This document shows positions 1 to 7,781 of a stretch of 29,497 nt of DNA, piece by piece (within the stretch, counting starts at the first letter, position 1; each line of letters starts with the position of its first letter). The position numbers were made by a program, and so were the translations under genes. Below the pieces are notes generated by a model that worked only from the letters and a program-made list of their open reading frames with translations, did no database searches and was not told the DNA's origin. Where the stretch lies: contig QZLH01001015.1 of NCBI GenBank assembly GCA_003833135.1, forward strand, positions 9,393-38,889, in the 5' to 3' direction. This stretch comes from Oehlia diaphana (Eukaryota > Glomeromycota > Glomeromycetes > Glomerales > Glomeraceae).

Positions 1-1002
1 CGTGGGCAAATTATTGGCCTCTGGAAAGGAGGAAGAACTCATGAAGCTATCAGTCATGTCCTAAAAATTCCAAAAAGTACCATTACAGACACAATTGCCC
101 GATACAAAAATTTTAATACTGGATTAACAACTAAAAGAACTGGAAGACCATGTTCCATGAATAATAATGATCGTCGTAAACTTTTGAAAATTATTAAAAA
201 GAATAATAAACTTTCTTTGGGTGAAATTCAGCAGAAATTTCATAGTTCACAGGATAAACAGATTTCAGCTAACACTATTCGTAAAAACCTTCATCAAATG
301 CAAATTTATTCCCGGGTTGCTGCGCCGAAACCACTTCTTACAGAATCTCAACGTGAAAAACGGTTGTCATGGTGCATAGAACGGCAAAGTTGGTCTGTGC
401 AACAATGGAAAACTATCATCTGGAGTGACGAATCCAGATTTACACTTTTTCAAAATGATGGTCCTAGTCGTGTTTGGCGAAAAAATGGAACCCGATACAA
501 TATCGAAAATTTGACTCCTACAGTTAAACACGGTGGTGGTGGTGTTATGATGTGGGGATGCTTTTCAGGAAAAGGACTGGGACCATTGGTAAAAGTAGAT
601 GGTAAAATGAATAGGTTAGATTATATTGATATTTTAGAAAAAAATTTACTGCCATTCATTCGATCAAAACATCACAGGCAACGTTACGCATTTCAGGATG
701 ACAATGCTCCGGTTCATACTGCAAGAGATGTTAAAAATTGGATTGTACAGAAAAAGATTAAGATTCTTCCAGATTGGCCTTCCCAATCCCCGGATCTTAA
801 TCCTATTGAACATTTGTGGCATGAACTTGAACGAAGACTTCGAAAACGATCTGCACATCCAAAGAATTTTCGTGAACTTGAAGAAGCATTGCAAGATGAG
901 TGGGAAAGAATCCCACCCGAAACTTACATTAATTTAATTGAGAGCATGCCACGTCGAATTGAAGCATGCATTAAAAACAATGGATGGCCAACTAAATACT
1001 AA
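1..1002 (+). CDS. Tc1-like transposase (5' partial)
   Basis: The frame is open from base 1 to a TAA at 1000-1002 (333 residues visible). It would catalyse cut-and-paste transposition in the nucleus. Residues 1-30 look like the first helix-turn-helix, followed by a GRP AT-hook-like motif (about residues 48-50), a second HTH, then a DDE_3 catalytic domain. I place the catalytic acids at WSDES (Asp codon 427-429), QDDNAPVH (second Asp, 700-702) and SPDLNPIEHLW (Glu 808-810). Thirty-five residues separate the second Asp and the Glu, one more than the DD34E usually quoted for Tc1. There is no stop or frameshift in the visible part, so this copy could be young. The first ATG in the window (157) is internal and not the true start. 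Tc1 identity is confident; the subfamily is not. Confidence 0.9.
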   Translation, partial: RGQIIGLWKGGRTHEAISHVLKIPKSTITDTIARYKNFNTGLTTKRTGRPCSMNNNDRRKLLKIIKKNNKLSLGEIQQKFHSSQDKQISANTIRKNLHQMQIYSRVAAPKPLLTESQREKRLSWCIERQSWSVQQWKTIIWSDESRFTLFQNDGPSRVWRKNGTRYNIENLTPTVKHGGGGVMMWGCFSGKGLGPLVKVDGKMNRLDYIDILEKNLLPFIRSKHHRQRYAFQDDNAPVHTARDVKNWIVQKKIKILPDWPSQSPDLNPIEHLWHELERRLRKRSAHPKNFRELEEALQDEWERIPPETYINLIESMPRRIEACIKNNGWPTKY

Positions 1003-1063
1003 TTATTATTAATAAAAATATAATCTTTATTATTTGACCGGATACTTTTGGGAGGGTAGTGTA
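1..1063 (+). mobile_element. Tc1-like DNA transposon, 3' part
   Basis: The 5' end lies outside the window. The visible part holds the transposase frame, an AATAAA at 1011-1016, and a 3' terminal repeat at about 1034-1061. Read outward-in, that repeat begins CACTACCCTCCCAAAAGTAT, and it is followed by TA at 1062-1063, the expected Tc1/mariner target duplication. The matching 5' repeat cannot be checked here. DNA immediately after the TA reads as coding sequence of something else, so the element seems to have landed in a gene. Confidence 0.85.
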
Positions 1064-1187
1064 TGAGGAAATAATGGTTGCACATAGAGACAAGCTTGCA
1101 AATCTTAATATTTCTCTTTGTAAGGAATGCCTCTATCTGATTAAACTAGAAGAGGGAGAATATTGTAATAGATGTCAGCCAGAATAA
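1062..1187 (+). pseudogene. Zinc-ribbon coding remnant behind the Tc1 insertion
   Basis: Starting in the TA duplication, a frame runs 41 codons to TAA (1185-1187). It carries CKEC (1119-1130) and CNRC (1164-1175), a C-x2-C-x11-C-x2-C pattern typical of a small zinc-binding ribbon, in a charged, normal-looking amino-acid context (Glu/Lys/Leu rich). I do not recognise the parent gene. The simplest reading is that Tc1 inserted into the last exon of a gene or another mobile element and left its 3' end here. It could still be chance: the stretch is short and the region is repetitive. Confidence 0.45.
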
Positions 1188-1208
1188 ATTTCCCAGCAGG
1201 GCAGAATC

Positions 1209-1920
1209 ATTAGACTTAAATGAATAATGTATTAGATAAGGAGTTAACTAGCGCAAATCCAATTCCTGAATTCTGATATATATTTTTTGTTAGACTTATA
1301 AAATTCCCGGCAAGGCAGAATAGTTAGACTTAAATTTTTTCGTTAAAGTTTTATGCTACTTGATGAGTTAGTCTATGCTGAGCCTGTTCTTGACTAAGGA
1401 AAAGTTGGGATAAAAATCCCGTTAGACTTATTTTTTTATTAGACTTATTTATGGGGTAATAAGGACCGTTAGACTTAATTTTGTTAGACTTATTTGTTAA
1501 ATATGCTAATTAATGTGCTGGCTGGAGTATAAGTAATTTCTATTATATGTTTTTTCATTAGACTTATCTTACAGAATGGTATAATCTGGAGGAAATTGGG
1601 ACAGTTAGACTTATTTTTTCGTTAGAATTAGATGAATAATATATTATTTTATTGAGCTAGCCAGTGCAGAATCAATTTCTGATATAATAATTTTGTTAGA
1701 CTTAATTTCGTTAAACTTATTTTTTCGTTAGACTTGTTTATGGGGTAATAAAGACGGTTAGACTTAATTTCGTTAGACTTATTTTTTCATTAGACTTATT
1801 TATGGGGTAATAAGGACAGTTAGACTTATTTTCATTAGACTTAAGTAGTAAATATGCTATTTAAAGAGCTAACTCGCATAGAATCAATTCCTGATATAAT
1901 AATTTTCATTAGATTTAATA
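1209..1920. repeat. TTAGACTTA repeat field
   Basis: About 15 exact copies of TTAGACTTA, usually preceded by G or A, plus several one-base variants (for example TTAAACTTA, TTAGACTTG, TTAGATTTA) are scattered at irregular spacing. They sit in longer repeated blocks. One block has TTATGGGGTAATAAGGAC-like sequence between two 9-mers (about 1440-1478, 1733-1765, 1793-1830). Another has a GCTAACTCGCA/AATCAATTCCTGATATAATAATTTT-type segment (split here for length; about 1242-1299, 1657-1705, 1870-1915). A third has AATTCCCRGCARGGCAGAAT (about 1190 and 1302). There are no open frames. Function is unknown. Confidence 0.85.
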
Positions 1921-1925
1921 AATAT

Positions 1926-2108
1926 AACCAAAAAATTGATATAGAAATTAAGATTTTAGAGCCGTTAGAAGCTTTTCTAATATATTAATAAAAATTGATA
2001 TGCTTTCTGAGGTTGGAGAAGCCACACAGAATTAAGAAATATAATATCAAAATTAAGATTTTAGAGCAGATAGAAGCTCTTCTAATATAATAAGAAAAAT
2101 CGATATTG
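1926..2108. repeat. Imperfect ~75-bp direct duplication
   Basis: Two diverged copies, about 1926-2001 and 2039-2108, share the order AATTAAGATTTTAGAGC, then a TAGAAGC-TTCTAATATA core, then an AAAAAT-GATAT tail, separated by a GC-richer linker. Within each copy TAGAAGC/GCTTCTA can pair as a small hairpin. No coding potential is seen. Confidence 0.7.
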
Positions 2109-2132
2109 TTTTTAACGTTCTGTGACCCATAC

Positions 2133-2192
2133 ACACAATGTGAAAGTGGGGGCCAGACCTTCGGTTCTTAAACCCCCACTTTCACATTGTGT
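2133..2192. repeat. Perfect 20-bp inverted repeat (hairpin)
   Basis: ACACAATGTGAAAGTGGGGG at 2133-2152 is matched exactly by its reverse complement at 2173-2192, with a 20-nt spacer. It is GC-rich against its surroundings and would make a stable hairpin in DNA or RNA. It lacks obvious target duplications. It could be a hairpin RNA, a replication or recombination hairpin, or the palindromic end of an element. Confidence 0.8.
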
Positions 2193-3502
2193 CCAGTGAC
2201 TGATAAGAAAATCACCTTCAAGAATTGAACTTAGACATAAAAATTGTGGAGCTAACGGTGATAAATAATGTTGAGTTAATAAGTTATTAAGGAAAGAACT
2301 CAACAAAGGAATGAAATAAAGGGTATCACATGTGAAGAATAAAATCATATGATAGATCAAAAGATCAAGAAAGGGTAAATTTTTACAAAACAAAGGATCT
2401 TTCTGATACCAATCAGCGTGGTGTAGTGCTTCATGGGTGATGCAAATGATTCCTTATAAAAATTATCTATCTAAGAATGGTCAAGTATTCCCAAGTTGAC
2501 CAAAGAGTAAAGATTACGTTTTCATGCTATATTTGGTAAGCAATGGACCTAGCTATGTAATATAAGATTATTGGAAAAGAAAAAAAAAAAAAACAACTAA
2601 GCTATTTGGAAATTAAAAGGATAATATTATTTTTGCATTCTGTAGGTAGCTCTTTGGGTCTTTCTGGATATAGAATTCATAAGTGTTTTCATTAATTTTT
2701 TTATTTTTTAATGAAATAAAACAGTAACTAACATTTCATATTTTATATTTTGTAGTTTAAACAGTTTTGTAACATCTTGAACAGATGTAGATTTTGGTAA
2801 ATAAAATTTTTCTAACATTATTTCTTTAACAAAACATTATTGATATTTTATTTTTTTTGTAGTAACAACCCTTTTTTTTGACAGTATCTTTCAGAATGAA
2901 AGTTAGTTTGAATTATATTTAAAAAATTCTTTTTCGTAATTACTAATTATTTTTTCTTTTCGTTTTATTTAAAGTTTGGTACCTTTTTTTAGGTTTAGTG
3001 ATTCTTTAAATGTTTTTAGGTTTGCCAGCTCTCTTGTGGAAATGGATTAGTGTTAGTTTTTTTTGTTTCTATATTTCTTTTCATTTTGTTATTAACTTCA
3101 TTCTTAGTTTACTTTTTTATTAGTTTTAGCAGTTCTTTTGTGGAAATGAAGTAGATTTATGATTTTTTATCATTTATTATTATTATTTTTCATCTCACTA
3201 ATCTCTTTTTTTAGATTTCATCTTCATTTCAACATTCAAATGCAACAAAATCAGAAAAAATCATCACTTTTCTATAGTTTCGCAACAGGTATTTGAAATT
3301 TAATGTATTTCTTATTTTTTTAATGCTAACAACTTTCATATCAATCTACTAAGCATAATTCTACACATTGATCATCATTAGTATTTTGACGTGTTGTTCT
3401 TGATTTAACATTGATCCTCCTGATGAACTATTTTATTATTCTGTTTTGTCAATGTAAAATGTAAATACTTACCACACACAGCCTTACATGTACTGTAAAT
3501 TA
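2193..3502. other. AT-rich non-coding DNA, possibly interior of a Helitron
   Basis: I see no gene. The stretch has long T-runs and two loosely similar segments containing CTTTTGTGGAAATG or CTCTTGTGGAAATG about 100 bp apart (about 3032 and 3132), suggesting an old tandem duplication. Because a Helitron-like 3' end follows, part of this may be a non-autonomous Helitron body, but no 5' TC terminus could be fixed. Confidence 0.5.
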
Positions 3503-3532
3503 GCCCGTGTGGAACACGGGCATCAGGCTAGT
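3503..3532 (+). mobile_element. Helitron-type 3' terminus
   Basis: An 8-bp stem GCCCGTGT (3503-3510) and ACACGGGC (3514-3521) with a 3-nt loop is followed six bases later by CTAG (3528-3531) and then T (3532). A GC-rich hairpin a few bases before CTRR, inserted before T, is the classic 3' end of Helitron rolling-circle transposons. No Rep/helicase gene is present, so the copy would be non-autonomous. The other end is unidentified. Confidence 0.6.
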
Positions 3533-3932
3533 ATAAAAAAAAAATAATCAATGAACTTTTAGCTAAAATTTTCCCTTTTTACTAAAACTAAATTTTAATA
3601 AATTTTTTTTTTTAAATTGTAAAGTTTAATAATAGCTATAAAAAAAAAATCTTAATTTTTTAAAAATAGATTAATTTAAAAGTATGACAGGATCCCGAAT
3701 AATACTATAACTTACATAAGGAGTTGCGTAGAGTTTATATGAAAAAAAAATTTGAACTAGCAAATTGAATTTGCATAGATCAACTAAAAATTTTATGATG
3801 CTACTTATTGGAAATTTATAAATTATACATTTAAAATTATTAGAATTATAATTTAAATAATATACAGTACATAACATTTTGATATTTTTAAATTCTGAAA
3901 TAAATAGATTTAAATGTATAAAATACAATATA
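3533..3932. other. 3' flank of the aminotransferase gene
   Basis: This is AT-rich DNA with A- and T-runs downstream (minus strand) of the alanine aminotransferase stop. It presumably holds that gene's 3' UTR and polyadenylation site. No conserved coding sequence is seen on either strand. Confidence 0.6.
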
Positions 3933-5865
3933 TCAATCGCAATACTTTTCTAAAAATTCATTATGAAATTTTTGCAATTTTATACAAAATCCATCAAGCA
4001 GCTCTTCAGGTGGTAAAAATGTACTTCTGAAGTGCCAAGTGCCATTTTTTTGACCAAATCCACTACCGGGAACAACACATACACCTGTTGCATCAAGCAT
4101 AGCTAAACAATAAAATTCATCAGGTTTTTTGCCTGCTTGATGAGCAGATTCAATTGCCTTTTGTGGCAAACGAAGTTGAGGGAAAAGATACATTGATCCC
4201 TTTTTTTTTTTAAAAAAAAAAATGTGAATTAGTTTAATTTTATAAAATAAACTTATTATCCAATATCTCACCTGAGCATTATTACATGTAACGCCCTCCA
4301 ATTGATTGAAGCATTCACTTAGTTTCATGCTTCTCCTTCGTAAACTCTCATAAATTTCATTCAATTCTTTTTGGTATGATGTATAACTTTTATCACCACG
4401 TTTTGGTGGTTGAACCATTAAATCTACCATGATTTGTCCTTGAACATTTGGACAAAGACTAACTGATGCCATTTTATAAAGTTCTTCGATGATACGAGAG
4501 TCAATATTGGTACATTCATAATATCCCCCTCTCCTTCCACATTCCCCTATCATGCCTTTGGAAACTGAATGGAAAGAAAATAATTCAAATTGCTCATATT
4601 TTTTACCCATTGATCGAATGACTTTTTTAAAAGAATGAAATGGGCGTTCATCAGGTTGATAAATATTTGTTTGATAAACCTCGTCTGCCAATAAAACAAT
4701 ATGTTCATTATGGCAGAAATCTACAATTTCACGCATATTATGTTCAGTTAAACATTGGCCGGTAGGATTACCAGGATTAATAATAACAAGCGCACGAACA
4801 TCTAACCCTTTAGAACGTCCCACGGAGAGTGAAGAGGCTAATTGACTCAGATCTAATCCCCAATCTTCTTCTTCATTTAAATAGTATGGTACAGGCTGCG
4901 CGTCATATAGTGCCAAAGTAGCAGTATAAAGAGGATATTGTGGTATTGGTATCATAATACCAACATTAGAATGTGTGATAATAAGTTGAAGCACGGCTTG
5001 AACACCTGCAGAAGCGCCCTGAGTAAGAAAGATATCATTTGGATCTGCTGGGTATCCATCACGTTCTAAGTAAAAAAAAAATATAAGAATTTTCGAAAAA
5101 AATCTTCATATTAAATTGATATTATCAACCTTCGATGAATTTTGCGACATTATTCCTTATATAATGAATTCCTTGAGAATGAGAATATGCACCGACACTT
5201 CCGATTTCCTTAAGTAATTTTTGTGCGCGTTCAATTGCATCTGTAGGATACAATGCTTCAACTTGTTCCCGATTTTCAGGTAATAAAAGATCAGGATATT
5301 CTGTTAAAGAAGCGACCTATTCAAAAAAAAAGGAATAAATATAACACTCTAAATTTAAAAAAGAAAAAAACATACCTGACGGAAGAAAGTTATGGGTTTT
5401 TGCTTTAATTGTTGTGGATTGCCGATATTACAATTAACAACAGCGTCGAAGTCGTAGTTATGTGAATTTTCTTTAGATAATTCATCTTTGATTTGTTCAG
5501 CACGAATTGCTAATTCACCACGAACAGCGTACTCTACCCTCTTTACATGAGGGTTAATATTTTCATAAGTAAGAATTTTCGCTAGGGAATTTAAGCCAAT
5601 TAATTAATTACAAAGATGGCGTAACGGCTCAGAACATGATAATTTATAATTAAGATAAGCCTATGATATCTCCGAGTAAGGTAGAGCGAGAAAGTCAATT
5701 TTAAGATTCTGAAAAAAAACTATAAAACTAACCTGGTGAAGCACTTTGTACATGATTGGAGACGGACATATTTAACTTTGAAAATTTTAAATAAGTTTGT
5801 TGGTATATTGTCGAGCTTAGGCGGCAAGCAAGAAAAAAAGCTGGTTTATATGTTTTTCGCATCAT
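3933..5865 (-). CDS. ALT1: Alanine aminotransferase, mitochondrial/cytosolic
   Basis: Exons: join(3933..4199,4272..5065,5130..5316,5376..5581,5733..5865), complement; 528 residues. It is a PLP-dependent fold-type I enzyme interconverting alanine + 2-oxoglutarate and pyruvate + glutamate. Landmarks are NINPHV and EYAVRGE near the N-terminus, NPGNPTGQ (about 272-279), LLADEVYQ, the PLP Schiff-base lysine in FHSVSKG (about Lys345), GECGRRGGY just after it, and GSMYLFP, then a C-terminal FRSTFLPP. The first ATG (5863-5865) opens a basic, acid-free, Ser/Phe/Leu-rich presequence typical of mitochondrial import. An in-frame ATG at codon 33 (5767-5769) starts at the conserved-protein boundary and could give a cytosolic form. 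It is divergent from the carrier gene, with 208 bp between the two ATGs. All junctions are GT-AG and in frame. Intron 4 (72 nt) is stop-free and in frame, so its retention would insert 24 residues. Confidence 0.93.
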
Positions 5866-6073
5866 AGAATGATTTGAACATTCGAGGTTACTAATATTAA
5901 GATTAGATTTGATTTTAAATCCGATTTATCCCGTTCCGCGGAGATGATTTTAGGAATTCCAAATTAGGAAATACGGTTTGATGGCACGTGTATTATTAGA
6001 TCGATATAAAAACGCGTTTATCCGATTTTATTGATTTTACTCGAACATCTGATTTTACTCGAACAATTAAAAA
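5866..6073. promoter_or_regulatory. Shared divergent promoter of ALT and the carrier
   Basis: This 208-bp interval lies between opposing start codons. It contains a GCACGTG E-box-like site (about 5982-5988), CCGCGG (about 5936), a TATAAA at 6005-6010 about 65 bp before the carrier ATG, and two 16-bp copies of TGATTTTACTCGAACA (6032-6047 and 6050-6065) directly before that ATG. The direct repeats may lie in the carrier 5' UTR. Promoter function is inferred from position. Confidence 0.6.
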
Positions 6074-7496
6074 ATGTCAGAAACAGACCGAACAAACCAA
6101 GGAGGGTTTAAGAGAGCCGCTAAAGATTGTTTTAGCGGAACGGTTGGCGGAATCGTACAGGTGTTTGTCGGTCAGGTAACTTAAATATACTTTTATTTCA
6201 ACCAGTAGTTTATTCGCTATTTAACAAGTGAGGTTCTTATTATTTATTGTCTAGCCATTTGATACAGTTAAAGTGGTGAGATTTCGTTGAATATGTTTAT
6301 TCAGCAAGATACAAGAAATAAAAATAATTATTATATATTATTTATATAGAGACTTCAAACACAAGGCGAACCACCAAAATATACTAGCATGCTGGATTGT
6401 GTAAGGAAAACCCGAAAAGAAGGATTGACCGCATTTTATAAGGTTTGTAATTATCTAATTTTTGATTTGTTTTGTTAAAATATTCGCATACAGGAATTCT
6501 ATTACGGGTATATATTTTTCGTCGTCCGCTTATTTTTAGAGAATATATAGGGAACAACTACCCCATTAGTAGGAGTTGGTGCCTGTGTCTCTATTCAATT
6601 TCTAGTTTTCGAATTTATGAAAAGATTCTTTAATGAAAGAAATAAATGCACGGGGCAGTTGACATTACCACAACTGTATCAAACTGGAGCAGCGGCTGGA
6701 ATGGCAGCTTCTTTTGTTTTTTGTAAGTTATATTTGAAATGCTTATCGATTTATTTGCAAAATTGTAATTTCTTTGAATTCTGTTTTATAGGTCCAGTTG
6801 AACATATTCGTACGCGTAAGTCTTGAAACGATATTATAGAGCTAAATCGGGGATTTGCTCTGTTTAAATTTAAATTTAATTATAGATTATGTATCTTGAT
6901 AATTTTATATATATTTAGTGATTGTTTGTTAAATTAGGTCTCCAAATCCAAACTCAGATTAAAAAGTATAATGGACCAATTGATTGTATCAAGAAAATTT
7001 ATTCCTGCCACGGTATTAAAGGAATTTATAAGGGACAGTTAATAACAATGGCACGTGAATTTCATGGAGGTGCTTGTTATTTTCTAATATACGAATTTCT
7101 TATGCAACGCGCTATGCTAAAAGAAAAGAAATTAAGGAATGAATTACCCGGTTGGAAAAAATGCTTATATGGAGCTGCAGCAGGTTTGTCTTATACGCAT
7201 TAAAAAATTTTTATTTCTGTTTTCAAATATAAACTGTAATCTTTTTTTAAGGATATGGAATGTGGAGTTCTATTTATCCGATAGATGTTATTAAGAGTAA
7301 AATTCAAACTGATCGCTTTTCAAAAGAAAAGCGAAAGTATTCAAGTTCATTTGACTGTGCAAAACAGATTTTAGCCAGGGAAGGGATTAAAGGTTTTTTT
7401 AAGGGATTTGGAACATGTATGCTACGTGCTGGCCCTGTTAATGCTTCAAGTTTTGTTGCCTTTGAATTCGCTATGGAATTATTTGAAAAGATTTAA
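6074..7496 (+). CDS. YMC1: Mitochondrial carrier, Ymc1/Ymc2-like (SLC25 family)
   Basis: Exons: join(6074..6175,6255..6275,6350..6442,6551..6722,6792..6815,6938..7183,7252..7496); 300 residues, the normal carrier length. It has three repeats, each with a P-x-[DE]-x-x-[KR] signature: PFDTVKVRLQ (35-44), PVEHIRTRLQ (131-140) and YPIDVIKSKIQ (228-238), with the usual EG..GFFKG/GLTAFYKG follow-ups. It should be an inner-membrane transporter with six transmembrane helices. GTTTPLVGVGACVSIQF and REFHGGACYFLIYE are closest in my recollection to the fungal Ymc1/Ymc2 group (glycine/organic-acid transport), near the ornithine/acylcarnitine carriers, so the substrate is uncertain. Exons of 21 and 24 nt encode just the first and second signature loops. 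AATAAA lies 80 bp past the stop. Confidence 0.92.
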
Positions 7497-7575
7497 GAAA
7501 AAAAGAAAGAACAAAATAGAATTTAATATTTTTTTTATAACATTTATTTAATTTTACTGACAATTTAAATAATTA

Positions 7576-7581
7576 AATAAA
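7576..7581 (+). terminator. Probable poly(A) signal of the carrier gene
   Basis: An AATAAA lies 80 bp after the carrier stop, in the AT-rich gap before the convergent AP-2 mu gene. In AT-rich DNA this hexamer is common, so the call rests mainly on position. Confidence 0.35.
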
Positions 7582-7781
7582 AATATTAGAATCAATATAT
7601 TATATATAAAATATGCTCCCCCGGCGGATTCATTAATTCAATTAGAATTAAAATAATCTATTATACTTTAAAAGTTGTACTAACTATTATATTGTACATT
7701 ATAAATTAATTTTTAGATTGCGTATTGCAATCTCTATAACTGATAATATTATTTTACTGTATCATAATTTAATGATAAACA

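Noticed and set aside
1209..1920. CRISPR array or telomeric repeat
   Set aside because: The 9-mer spacing is irregular, there are no uniform spacers or cas genes, the genome is eukaryotic, and the unit is not TTAGGG-like.
2112..2393. 93-codon minus-strand open frame
   Set aside because: It runs over the 20-bp inverted repeat and low-complexity DNA, and has no family-like sequence.
3671..3928. 85-codon minus-strand open frame next to ALT
   Set aside because: Composition is AT-driven (Ile, Asn, Tyr, Phe). It lies in the probable ALT 3' UTR.
4200..4271. Treating ALT sequence through this segment as coding
   Set aside because: The translated segment interrupts the conserved NAQ-GSMYLFP join, and GT-AG borders fit an intron.
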